Assembly (NCBI GenBank): GCA_963759055.1
Contig: CAVWYD010000032.1
Location: 131,231 to 195,230, forward strand
Source of the DNA: Thiosocius sp963759055
GTDB lineage: Bacteria > Pseudomonadota > Gammaproteobacteria > Chromatiales > Chromatiaceae
Length of the DNA: 64,000 bases
Direction of reading: 5' to 3'
Below the pieces are notes generated by a model. It was not told the DNA's origin. It ran no database searches and was given only the letters and a program-made list of their open reading frames with translations. A program made the position numbers and the translations under genes. Positions within the stretch are counted from its first letter, which is position 1, and the number at the start of each line of letters is the position of its first letter. Shown here piece after piece: positions 9,171 to 17,205 of this stretch.

Positions 9171-9551
9171 TCAGTGTCGTGGCACGCTCAGGGTCACCTC
9201 GCGCCCACCGTAGCCATGAACCAGATCGTGTCCGCGCAACCTTACCCAGGTAAATTCAGCAGGAATCCGCACCCCGGACAACCCGCGCGTGAAAGGTTGC
9301 TCATGCTCATGCGGATGGGCCAGCACACGGGTTGCAATCACGCGGCCGTCGGGCGCCAGGACCTCCCAGCGATTTGCATAATGATCCCAACCGCTGTCGG
9401 CATGCCTCAATGTGACGTCCAGATCGAAACGGCCGACCTCCGCCGCGGGACGAATATCGACCTTCAGGACATCGGCCTGGCCGGCCTGCAACGGCTGGAA
9501 GCCGAGCAGCGCGGCCGCCGCTAGCGCTCCAGTCAGCCGCGGCGCAGCCAT
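9171..9551 (-). CDS. Small exported protein of unknown function
   Basis: 126 residues from the ATG at 9551. A short basic start and hydrophobic stretch (LTGALAAAALLGFQPLQAG) indicate a signal peptide. The mature part has a beta-rich pattern with SGWDHYANRWEVLAPDG, HPHEHEQPFTRGL and a conserved-looking histidine cluster; proteins of this type occur as conserved hypotheticals in Proteobacteria. Its start lies inside the 3' end of the ParA-like gene (19-bp overlap), suggesting translational coupling. No function is assigned. Confidence 0.6.
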   Translation of the reverse strand: MAAPRLTGALAAAALLGFQPLQAGQADVLKVDIRPAAEVGRFDLDVTLRHADSGWDHYANRWEVLAPDGRVIATRVLAHPHEHEQPFTRGLSGVRIPAEFTWVRLRGHDLVHGYGGREVTLSVPRH

Positions 9552-10162
9552 TCGATCACCGGATCCCACTGCACCACGTCTGCGGCAACCTGCGAGGGCG
9601 CGAGCTCGAAGATCCCGAGTCCGGTCTCTGCGGCGCGGATGTAATTCTGGCTTTCCCGCAGGTGGGTCAGCAGCGGGATATCATATTCCGACAGAAAAGC
9701 CTCCAGCTCATGATAGATACGCGTGTTTTCTCGCACGCGGTTGGCGATCAGGCCAATCCGCGTCTGCCCGCGCGAGATGCGGCCTGACTTGAGCAGCTCG
9801 CCGATGAAACGGGTGGCCGCGCGCATATCGATCGGCGACGCCAGTACGGGCACCAGCAGGGTATCGGCCCGGCGCAGGAGATGGGTCACTTCGCTGCCGT
9901 AGACCCCGGACGGGGCATCCAGCAGGGCAACCTCGGTGCCGCGCTCGGCCCGTGCTTCACCGGCGACCGCGTTCACGCCCTCGATCGTGGGGACGCCGTC
10001 ATAAGCCTCGCGCGCCTCGAGCCAGTCGAGGCTCGAACGCTGCGGGTCGAAATCCATGATCGCGACCTTTTTTCCCTCGTCGGCATACCAGGTTGCGAGG
10101 TTGGTGGCGATGGTGGACTTGCCACAGCCGCCCTTGGCGTTCATGCAGAGAATGGTCTGCAT
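9533..10162 (-). CDS. ParA/MinD-family ATPase
   Basis: 209 residues. The N-terminus has the deviant Walker A KGGCGKST (residues 10-17) with the signature lysine of ParA/MinD proteins, a MDFDPQRSSLDW switch motif and a LLDAPSG Walker-B-like segment. No ParB or parS-like sites are visible next to it, so it is probably an orphan ParA that positions some cargo (such as chemotaxis, flagellar or other complexes) rather than a chromosome-partition protein. A chemoreceptor gene lies divergently 285 bp away, which may or may not be meaningful. Confidence 0.85.
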   Translation of the reverse strand: MQTILCMNAKGGCGKSTIATNLATWYADEGKKVAIMDFDPQRSSLDWLEAREAYDGVPTIEGVNAVAGEARAERGTEVALLDAPSGVYGSEVTHLLRRADTLLVPVLASPIDMRAATRFIGELLKSGRISRGQTRIGLIANRVRENTRIYHELEAFLSEYDIPLLTHLRESQNYIRAAETGLGIFELAPSQVAADVVQWDPVIEWLRRG

Positions 10163-10447
10163 CTCAATCTCCCTGTCTGTATGTGCGATTACCGCATTAC
10201 AGACGACTTGGCTGCGCGCAGCAAGCCGTTATCGCAACGATCGACTGAGCGACGCAGCGGCAGCGGCTGGAGATGCCTCACTCGCCCTTCGAACGGACCC
10301 GGCGCAAGCCCGCACAAACCGCGGGGACCCTGGGCCGCCCGAACGCCCTATCGTCAGTCGCAACGCGGCGCCTGGGACGTAAAGTTCTGAAGAATCAGCC
10401 GCTAAAACCTCCATCAGCGCCCATGTCGGACAAAGGATTACTCCCCG

Positions 10448-12058
10448 GTGAAACTCAGACAGATATCGGTTCAGACCAAGATTACACTCGCATTGGCAGC
10501 CGTTTTCGTCTCTCTGATGATCGCAACTACCTGGCACATGGCCGTTACCGAGCGAGACATGGTGCAGTCGTTGGCGCAGCAGAAGGCGCTGGATACCGCC
10601 AGCTCCTACTTCGACGGCGTCAACACCATGATGTTGACCGGGACGACGGCGCAACGCGAATTGCTGCGCCAGAAGGTGCTTTCGCACGATGACGTCACCG
10701 AGGCACGCATCGTGCGCGGCCCGGCGATCACCGAGGTGTTCGGTGATGGCAATCCCGAGCAGAAAGCCCGGGACGCACTGGATCGCAAGGCACTGGGTGG
10801 TGAAAAAATCAGCCTGACCGGGAAAGACGGAAACGGGCGCACAGTGACCGTGCTGACCCCGATCGTGGCAACCAAGGACTTTCGCGGGACCAACTGCCTG
10901 ACCTGCCATGCTGTTTCGGAAGGGACAGTGCTTGGGGTGGCGCGCGTGAGTTATTCGCTGGCCGCGTTGGACAAGCGGATCGAGCAAAACATTCTGGTCA
11001 GTGGCGCCATCAATGTTCTGATGTTGGTTGTCGGCATCCTGATCATCAGCTGGCTGCTGCGCCGCATCGTGGTGCATCGCCTGTGTGATATGCGGGCCTC
11101 GATGCACGCGATCCAGACCGACTCTGACCTCAACCACCGCCTGAAAGTCACCGGCAATGATGAGGTAAGCGCCTTGTCGACGGCTTTCAACGGCCTGCTG
11201 GACCAGTTCGGGGGCAGCCTGCGCGAGGTTTCCGAAAACACCAGGCGTCTTAAAGACGTTGCCGCCCAGATCACCCGCGTGTCCTCACAAACGGCGGAAG
11301 CGGCGGACCAGCAACGCGCCGAAACGGATGCGGTGGCCACGGCCATCACCGAGTTGGAATCGACGGCACTTCAGGTTCACGAGGGTGCGACCAGCGCCGC
11401 TGATGCCTCGATCGAGGCAGACAAGACAGCCAGTGACGGGGCAAGCACCACGCACGAGGCGATACAAGGGATCAACAGGCTGGTGAGCGAGATTGAGCGC
11501 GCCGCCGAGGTTATTGAACGTCTGGAAGACCGCAGCCAGAGCGTAGGCGGCGTGCTGGATGTCATCAAGTCGATCGCCGAGCAGACCAATCTGCTCGCCC
11601 TGAATGCCGCCATCGAGGCTGCCCGCGCCGGTGAGTCCGGACGTGGCTTCGCAGTGGTCGCCGATGAGGTCAGGACCCTGGCGAATCGCTCGCACCAGTC
11701 CACCCAGGAAATCGAGCACATCGTCGAACAGTTGCAGCTTGGCGCCCGCGACGCCGTTTCCGCAATGACGCGTGCCAAACAAAGTGCGGAAGAGCGTTAC
11801 CAACAGGTCGAATCGGCAGATTCCGGACTCAATCTGATCGCCGAGCACGTCGCCCATATCCGTGAACTGAACGTTCAGATGGCAGTGGCGGCCGACGAGC
11901 AAAGCGCGGTGACCCAGAACGTTAGCCGCAATGTGGTCAATATATCCCAGCTGGCCGAACGCACGGCAACCGATGCGGAACAGACCACCTCGGTCAGCAA
12001 TGACCTGATGCAGCTGTCCGACCAGCTCGAGTCATTGGTGCGCCGGTTCAGGTTCTGA
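10448..12058 (+). CDS. Methyl-accepting chemotaxis protein with periplasmic c-type haem motif
   Basis: 536 residues from a GTG start. TM1 is at about 10-31 and TM2 at about 182-207, enclosing a periplasmic domain of about 150 residues that carries a CLTCH haem-c attachment motif at 150-154, in the setting VLTPIVATKDFRGTNCLTCH. HAMP follows TM2, then a long helical signalling domain with the conserved hairpin tip QTNLLALNAAIEAARAGE (about residue 379 on). Chemoreceptors with haem-bearing PAS-like sensors are known from Geobacter and Desulfovibrio and sense redox or diatomic gases. No che genes adjoin it. The 285-bp region before the start shows no gene. Confidence 0.92.
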   Translation: MKLRQISVQTKITLALAAVFVSLMIATTWHMAVTERDMVQSLAQQKALDTASSYFDGVNTMMLTGTTAQRELLRQKVLSHDDVTEARIVRGPAITEVFGDGNPEQKARDALDRKALGGEKISLTGKDGNGRTVTVLTPIVATKDFRGTNCLTCHAVSEGTVLGVARVSYSLAALDKRIEQNILVSGAINVLMLVVGILIISWLLRRIVVHRLCDMRASMHAIQTDSDLNHRLKVTGNDEVSALSTAFNGLLDQFGGSLREVSENTRRLKDVAAQITRVSSQTAEAADQQRAETDAVATAITELESTALQVHEGATSAADASIEADKTASDGASTTHEAIQGINRLVSEIERAAEVIERLEDRSQSVGGVLDVIKSIAEQTNLLALNAAIEAARAGESGRGFAVVADEVRTLANRSHQSTQEIEHIVEQLQLGARDAVSAMTRAKQSAEERYQQVESADSGLNLIAEHVAHIRELNVQMAVAADEQSAVTQNVSRNVVNISQLAERTATDAEQTTSVSNDLMQLSDQLESLVRRFRF

Positions 12059-12091
12059 GAACGGGAAGGACACGTTCGTCACCGAGTAAGA

Positions 12092-12277
12092 AACGCAAAG
12101 GGCTCAAAGACTCAGAGGACACAAAGCCTTGATTGTGCATACAAAACTGTTGTCGATCTGGCGATTTGGAGGAGTTCAAATTCCCTTCGCGATCCTGTCC
12201 GCAATAATCTCCCAAAGGTCCCGCGACGCCTTCGAAGAACCTCCGTGTACTCTGCGTCCTCTGCGCCCTCTGCGTTA
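12092..12277. repeat. Imperfect inverted repeat of the CGCAGAGG type
   Basis: The 242-bp space between the chemoreceptor and ubiD is flanked by AACGCAAAGGGCTCAAAG (from 12092) and, in inverted orientation, CTCTGCGCCCTCTGCGTT (to 12277). The right arm, read on the minus strand, repeats a CGCAGAGG-like octamer about three times; the left arm is a degenerate copy. Similar oligopurine tandem arrays occur as dispersed repeats in many bacterial genomes. No open frame of coding character lies between the arms. Confidence 0.5.
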
Positions 12278-12300
12278 GTAACTCCCAAGCCGGTTATTGA

Positions 12301-13839
12301 TCACCCAATCCCCAGTTCATCCCAGATCGCATCGACCCGCGCTTTGACATCGGCGTCCATGGCGATCGGTCGCCCCCACTCACGGCTGGTCTCTCCCGGC
12401 CATTTGTTGGTCGCATCGAAGCCGACCTTTCCGCCCAGGCCGGACACCGGTGAGGCGAAATCCAGATAGTCGATCGGTGTTTTCTCCACCAGGGTGGTGT
12501 CCCGAACCGGATCCATCCGGGTTGTCATCGCCCAGATCACGTCATTCCAGTCGCGCACATTGACGTCGTCGTCGGTGACGATCACGAATTTTGTGTACAT
12601 GAACTGGCGCAGATAGGACCAGACGCCGAACATCACCCGCTTGGCGTGGCCCGGATACTGTTTCTTCATGCTGATCACCGCCATGCGGTAGGAACAGCCC
12701 TCTGGCGGCAAATAGAAGTCGACGATCTCCGGGAACTGCTTCTGCAGTATCGGCACAAACACCTCGTTGAGCGCCACGCCCAGGATGGCCGGTTCATCCG
12801 GCGGCCGGCCGGTGTAGGTGCTGTGATAGATCGGGTCCTCGCGATGGCTGATCCGGTCGATCGTAAACACCGGAAAGCTGTCGACCTCGTTGTAGTAGCC
12901 AGTGTGATCGCCGAACGGGCCCTCAGGCGCCATATCGTCAGGGTGGATATGGCCCTCGAGAACAAATTCGGCGGACGCCGGCACCTGCAGGTCCGACCCG
13001 ATACACTTCGCGACCTCAGTACGACCGCCGCGCAGCAGACCGGCAAAGGCATACTCGGACAGGCTGTCCGGCACCGGCGTGACCGCGGCGAGCATGGTCG
13101 CGGGATCGGCACCCAATGCGACCGCCACCGGGAAGGCTTCACCCGGATGCGCCTGCTGCCAGTCTCGAAAATCGAGTGCCCCGCCACGATGCGCCAGCCA
13201 GCGCATGATCACGCGGTTGCGCCCGATCACCTGCATCCGGTAGATACCCAGGTTGGTGCGCGTCTTTCCTGACATGCCCCCTGCGGGCGCACCTCGTGCG
13301 TCGCGTTTCTCTCCCGGCGAAACGGTCTGCCGATCCTTTTCGGGGCCACGGGTCACCACCAGGCCCCAGGTGATCAACGGACCGGCATCACCCGGCCAGC
13401 AGGTCTGCACCGGCAGATCAGAAAGGTCGACCGCATCACCCTCCAGCACATGTCGCTGGCAGGCCGCACCCTTGACGAACTTGGGTGCCATATCCAGCAC
13501 CTTGCGGAACACCGGGAGCTTCTCCCAGGCATCCTTCATGCCCTTGGGCGGCTCCGGCTCCTTGAGCTGAGACAGCAGGACGCCCACCTCACGCAGCGCC
13601 GCCACCGACTCCTCGCCCATACCCAGGGCGACGCGCTCGGGCGTGCCGAACAGGTTACCCAGCACCGGCGTACGGTGGCCCTTCGGGTTCTCGAACAAAA
13701 GCGCCGGCCCGCCCGCGCGCAGCGTGCGGTCGCAGATCTCGGTCATCTCCAGACGAGGGTCCACCTCGGCGGCAATCCGTTTAAGCTGCCCCCTCGCCTC
13801 GAGCTGATCCAGAAAATCGCGCAGATCGGCGTATTTCAT
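12301..13839 (-). CDS. ubiD: UbiD 4-hydroxy-3-polyprenylbenzoate decarboxylase
   Basis: 512 residues from the ATG at 13839 (MKYADLRDFL, the family's usual start). UbiD removes the carboxyl group of the ubiquinone precursor using prenylated FMN made by UbiX. The sequence follows E. coli UbiD closely: DRTLRAGGPALLFENPKG, MRWLAHRGGALDFRDW, EGPFGDHTGYYNEVDSFP (holding the catalytic glutamate region), IYHSTYTGRPPDEPA and DATNKWPGET. An insert of 24 residues (172-195) interrupts the otherwise conserved ERQ-NLGIYR stretch just before the asparagine that belongs to the metal/prFMN site, making the protein longer than the usual 490-500. No ubiX is in view. Confidence 0.95.
   Translation of the reverse strand: MKYADLRDFLDQLEARGQLKRIAAEVDPRLEMTEICDRTLRAGGPALLFENPKGHRTPVLGNLFGTPERVALGMGEESVAALREVGVLLSQLKEPEPPKGMKDAWEKLPVFRKVLDMAPKFVKGAACQRHVLEGDAVDLSDLPVQTCWPGDAGPLITWGLVVTRGPEKDRQTVSPGEKRDARGAPAGGMSGKTRTNLGIYRMQVIGRNRVIMRWLAHRGGALDFRDWQQAHPGEAFPVAVALGADPATMLAAVTPVPDSLSEYAFAGLLRGGRTEVAKCIGSDLQVPASAEFVLEGHIHPDDMAPEGPFGDHTGYYNEVDSFPVFTIDRISHREDPIYHSTYTGRPPDEPAILGVALNEVFVPILQKQFPEIVDFYLPPEGCSYRMAVISMKKQYPGHAKRVMFGVWSYLRQFMYTKFVIVTDDDVNVRDWNDVIWAMTTRMDPVRDTTLVEKTPIDYLDFASPVSGLGGKVGFDATNKWPGETSREWGRPIAMDADVKARVDAIWDELGIG
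13255..13326 (-). other. 72-bp in-frame insertion within ubiD
   Basis: Compared with remembered UbiD sequences, in which ERQ is followed directly by NLGIYR, this gene has 24 extra codons beginning TVSPGEKRDARG and ending MSGKTRT. The DNA of the insert contains a small hairpin (CGCACGAGGTGCG) and a GCCC-GCAGG-GGGC stem. This is reminiscent of coding palindromic elements that insert into bacterial genes, but one copy only is seen in this window. Confidence 0.45.
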
Positions 13840-13942
13840 GATGTTATCCTGCACAGAATCCTTGGTACTTTACCGGCCACCCGACTCCGCCACTAGCCCG
13901 CATTCGGCGACAGCATGCCGGTTGGGTGCACCGGATGGTTTT

Positions 13943-14185
13943 ATGAATATCGTCTTTTTGCTCTTGATCGGTGGCATCGCCGGCTGGCTGGCAGCGAAGA
14001 TCATGAAGGGTCGGGGGCTTGGCCTCTGGGCCAATATGGGCGTAGGCGTGGTTGGCGCGCTGCTCGGTGGCACCCTGCTCAGACAGCTGGGTATCGAAAT
14101 GCAAGGCCCGATCGGCCAGCTCCTGACCGCTACTGTGGGGGCGGTGGCGCTGCTGTGGCTGGCAAAAATGATCAATAAGACCTGA
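13943..14185 (+). CDS. GlsB/YeaQ/YmgE-family stress-response membrane protein
   Basis: 80 residues from the ATG at 13943. Three hydrophobic helices with glycine-rich turns (LLLIGGIAGWLAAKIMKGRG, MGVGVVGALLGGTLL, VGAVALLWLAKMI) match the transglycosylase-associated protein / GlsB family of small inner-membrane proteins, stress-associated and of unknown mechanism. The frame stays open upstream to 13838, but those 35 residues overlap the ubiD promoter region and do not belong to the family. The next gene starts 32 bp downstream on the same strand. Confidence 0.85.
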   Translation: MNIVFLLLIGGIAGWLAAKIMKGRGLGLWANMGVGVVGALLGGTLLRQLGIEMQGPIGQLLTATVGAVALLWLAKMINKT

Positions 14186-14217
14186 CCCACCGAAAACGAA
14201 TCCCGGGCCTGTATTAC

Positions 14218-15435
14218 GTGAAGAAAAAACTGCTGTTTCTCGTCCATCGCCTGCCCTATCCGCCAAACAAAGGCGACAAGATCGCCTCGTTCAATCTGTT
14301 GCGGTTCCTGGCCAAACGCTATGAGGTCTTTTTAGGCACATTCATAGACGATCCCGATGATCGCCAGTACCTGGACAAGGTCGGCGAGTATTGTACCGAA
14401 CTGTGCGCACCCGAGATCGACCCGGCGATAGCACGCTTTGCCAGCCTGCGTGGTCTGCTTACCGGCGAGGCCCTGTCCCTACCCTACCTGCGAAACCGGG
14501 TGCTGGACGACTGGACCGACCGCGTCCTGCGCGAACAGCAGCCGGAACGTATCGTGGTGTTCAGCGGCCCCATGGCCCAGTATGTCAGCGGCCGGATGCC
14601 GGAAGGCGCCATAACCCTGTTCGACATGGTGGATGTCGATTCGGAAAAATGGCGCAGCTACGGTGAGCGAAAGGCCTGGCCCATGAGCTGGCTTTACCGG
14701 CGTGAAGCAGACAAGCTGCTGGCCTTTGAGCGCCGCATGGCGAGCGAGTTTCACAGTACCGTGTTCGTCTCACGGGAAGAGGCCGAACTGTTCCGTAAAC
14801 TTGCTCCGGAATCGGCGACCAGGACGACCTACCGTATCCAGGGTGTCGACAGCGATTTCTTCGATCCGACTGCGGAATACGACAACCCTTATCCGTCGGG
14901 CGCGCGGGCGCTGGTGTTCACCGGAATGATGGACTACTGGCCCAATGTCGACGCCGTGATCTGGTTCGCCGATCATGCCTTCGCGAAAATCCGTGAAAGG
15001 AGACCCGATGCCCTGTTCTGTATCGTTGGCATGCGCCCCACGCCGCAGGTGAGCAAGCTGGCCGAGCGGCCCGGGATAATGGTCACCGGATCGGTCCCCG
15101 ATGTGCGCCCTTATCTGGCGCACGCGCATGCCGCGGTGCTGCCATTGCGTATCGCACGGGGTATCCAGAACAAGGTGCTGGAGGCAATGTCGATGCAGAG
15201 GCCGGTGATCGCCACACCCGGCGCAATGACCGGGATACAGCCTTTCCCGGGTTTCGATCCGACCATCAGCGACGATGCTGGCACCCTGGCCGATGCTGCC
15301 GTCGGCCTGCTCGCACAGGACCGCAAAACCGATGCCGCCGCCCGCGAATGCGTTCTGCAACGCTATAATTGGGACGCCAATCTGCAGCGCGTCGCGCGAC
15401 TGCTGGAATCCGGCCAGGTCGAACCCGATCTTTGA
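14218..15435 (+). CDS. Glycosyltransferase, PEP-CTERM/XrtA-associated (TIGR03087 type)
   Basis: 405 residues from a GTG start. The opening KKKLLFLVHRLPYPPNKGDK and the motifs SGPMAQYV, FDMVDVDSEKWRSY, GVDSDFF and RGIQNKVLEAMSM mark a GT4-like retaining glycosyltransferase of the family found with exosortase/PEP-CTERM systems, where it helps build an exopolysaccharide. No exosortase, EpsL or PEP-CTERM protein is in this window, so it is either distant from the main locus or used in another surface glycan. It is followed 87 bp later by gmhA, suggesting a role in surface carbohydrate. Confidence 0.85.
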   Translation: MKKKLLFLVHRLPYPPNKGDKIASFNLLRFLAKRYEVFLGTFIDDPDDRQYLDKVGEYCTELCAPEIDPAIARFASLRGLLTGEALSLPYLRNRVLDDWTDRVLREQQPERIVVFSGPMAQYVSGRMPEGAITLFDMVDVDSEKWRSYGERKAWPMSWLYRREADKLLAFERRMASEFHSTVFVSREEAELFRKLAPESATRTTYRIQGVDSDFFDPTAEYDNPYPSGARALVFTGMMDYWPNVDAVIWFADHAFAKIRERRPDALFCIVGMRPTPQVSKLAERPGIMVTGSVPDVRPYLAHAHAAVLPLRIARGIQNKVLEAMSMQRPVIATPGAMTGIQPFPGFDPTISDDAGTLADAAVGLLAQDRKTDAAARECVLQRYNWDANLQRVARLLESGQVEPDL

Positions 15436-15522
15436 ATACGACTGCTGCCACTCTGGCGAGCGACAGGCTGCTAGTATCGTTTCCGGCAACCGGCACACAA
15501 TGACACCCAAAGGCGAATCTTC

Positions 15523-16116
15523 ATGGCCAACCTGATACCCGACTTTGTCGCCCAGCAGATCAGCGAGTCCATAACGGTCAAAGAGGCCATGTTGAACGAC
15601 GCCGAGCTGATCAATGTGGTCGAATCGATTGCGGCACTGATCGTCGAGACCTATCGCAACGGGGGCAAGGTCCTGCTGGCCGGCAATGGTGGCAGCGCGG
15701 CCGATGCACAGCACATCGCCGCTGAACTGGTCAGCCGCTTCACCTTTGACCGTCCGGCCTTGCCGGCAATGGCCCTGACCACCGACACCTCGATACTCAC
15801 TGCGATCAGCAACGACTACGGTTATGACAGCCTGTTCAGCCGTCAGCTGGAGGCAAGCGCGAAACCTGGCGATGTCTTCATCGCCATATCGACCTCGGGC
15901 AATTCACCCAATATCGTGCGTGCACTGAAAACCGCGAATGATATCGGTGTCGTGGCCGTCGGCCTGACCGGTGCCACCGGCGGCGAAATGGCCGATCTCT
16001 GCCGCTACTGCGTGAATATCCCCTCAACCGATACCCCTCGCATTCAGGAGGGCCACATCACGATCGGCCACATCCTGTGCGCCAGTACCGAACAGGTTTT
16101 GTTTGGTCAGGACTGA
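15523..16116 (+). CDS. gmhA: Phosphoheptose (sedoheptulose-7-phosphate) isomerase
   Basis: 197 residues. A SIS-domain protein with the GmhA hallmarks: GGKVLLAGNGGSAADAQHIA, ELVSRF, AISTSGNSPN and EGHITIGHILC. GmhA converts sedoheptulose 7-phosphate to D-glycero-D-manno-heptose 7-phosphate, the first step to ADP-heptose for the lipopolysaccharide inner core. Length equals the family norm (about 192-200). The start is supported by the family N-terminus. It lies just after the glycosyltransferase gene, which fits surface-polysaccharide synthesis. Confidence 0.94.
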   Translation: MANLIPDFVAQQISESITVKEAMLNDAELINVVESIAALIVETYRNGGKVLLAGNGGSAADAQHIAAELVSRFTFDRPALPAMALTTDTSILTAISNDYGYDSLFSRQLEASAKPGDVFIAISTSGNSPNIVRALKTANDIGVVAVGLTGATGGEMADLCRYCVNIPSTDTPRIQEGHITIGHILCASTEQVLFGQD

Positions 16117-16157
16117 GCCAGTCCTTGGATTTCGTTTCTCCCCGCGCTGCGAAAGTC

Positions 16158-16919
16158 TCAGGGGTTCAGAAAGCGCCCGAATTCATCCCAGTACTGCTGA
16201 TGGCCCGAGAGCCCGTTGTGGCCTGCGCCGCTAACCACGACCCGCTCGACCAGCCCGGGCGAAAAAGCCTCTGCCAGCCGGTCTGAATGTTTGCGCGGAA
16301 TGATCCTGTCATGTTCGGCTACGACGATCAGCGTAGAGGTCTGTATCTTTGGCGCGTACGCGACACTGTCGTATCGGTCCTTAAGCAACAGCGATACCGG
16401 ATAGACTGGATACATGCCCTGCGCCACCGCTACTGCACTGTCATGCGGGGTGGCCAGTACCAGACGATGCACCGTTCGTTCACTGGCCAGATAGGTGGCG
16501 ACACCGGTACCCAGGCTTCGGCCTACGACCGCGATCTGTGAGTGTTTTCCGCGCAGCGCATCGTACAGAGCCAAAGCATCGGCAAACAGCCCGGCCTCGG
16601 TGGGCGAACCACTGCTGCCGCCGTATCCGCGATAGTTGACCAGGTAGATGGTGTGATTCGGCAAAGCGCTGCGAAAGCCATCGGCGTTGTAGTACACGTC
16701 CTCCGCGTTTCCGCCAAAGTAGATGGCGGCCCGATCCGTCCCCCGACCGACGACCCAGATCTTCAGCGATTCGCCGTCGTGGGTCAAAAACTCGAACGAC
16801 GTATCACGGGCCGGGTTCTCTGCAACCGGGAAGTACATGAATGAACGCTGCGCGAGATATAGATAGACACCCAGACCGAGGTAGGCCAGCACGGAGATTT
16901 TCAGAAGCCACAGCAGCAT
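16158..16919 (-). CDS. Membrane-anchored alpha/beta hydrolase
   Basis: 253 residues from the ATG at 16919. An N-terminal helix (LLWLLKISVLAYLGLGVYLYLA) anchors an alpha/beta-hydrolase domain: NYRGYGGSSGSP oxyanion region, VVGRSLGTGVATYL with the nucleophile serine in GRSLG, aspartate in VVAEHDRIIP and a C-terminal GAGHNGL histidine. It resembles YfhR/ABHD-type hydrolases; substrate unknown. Reading the frame further upstream to 17081 only translates the MITE-like element, whose end lies 5 bp before the start codon. The ribosome-binding region therefore comes from that element (AACAGG about 12 nt upstream). Confidence 0.85.
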   Translation of the reverse strand: MLLWLLKISVLAYLGLGVYLYLAQRSFMYFPVAENPARDTSFEFLTHDGESLKIWVVGRGTDRAAIYFGGNAEDVYYNADGFRSALPNHTIYLVNYRGYGGSSGSPTEAGLFADALALYDALRGKHSQIAVVGRSLGTGVATYLASERTVHRLVLATPHDSAVAVAQGMYPVYPVSLLLKDRYDSVAYAPKIQTSTLIVVAEHDRIIPRKHSDRLAEAFSPGLVERVVVSGAGHNGLSGHQQYWDEFGRFLNP

Positions 16920-16923
16920 TGCT

Positions 16924-17195
16924 TTAGGGCCTGTTAACACTATCTGACGCGCTGCTGTTGCGCCTGAAAAAGCACCAATCAAGGCGCGAGGCGCGAAGTT
17001 TGGTGACTCCAAATGAGCAACGAGCAACGCCGAGTGGCGCTTTTTCGGGCGCAACCCGAAGGGCCGGGCCCCATTTTCCACCTGACGGCGTTATCAGTCG
17101 CTCGTTTAGACTCACTGAACGTCTCTCCTTCTGCCTTGTCAGTCGAAAAATGGGACTGCGGCAGCAATGCTTCAGATAGTGTTAACAGGCCCTAA
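16924..17195. repeat. MITE-like element with perfect 24-bp terminal inverted repeats (element B)
   Basis: Left end 16924-16947 and right end 17172-17195 are exact complements; the repeat begins TTAGGGCCTGTTAACACTAT. The total length is 272 bp with no transposase. The interior has short open frames in several phases but none with coding character. It sits between the hydrolase start codon and the stop of the SH3-domain gene, thus supplying the upstream region of the former. TTA/TAA at the very ends may be the target duplication. Confidence 0.8.
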
Positions 17196-17205
17196 CCAAG
17201 CCCGC

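Noticed and set aside
16958..17195. Short frames inside element B, and the N-terminal extension of the hydrolase
   Set aside because: They translate the palindromic element only; the hydrolase family begins at the ATG at 16919.
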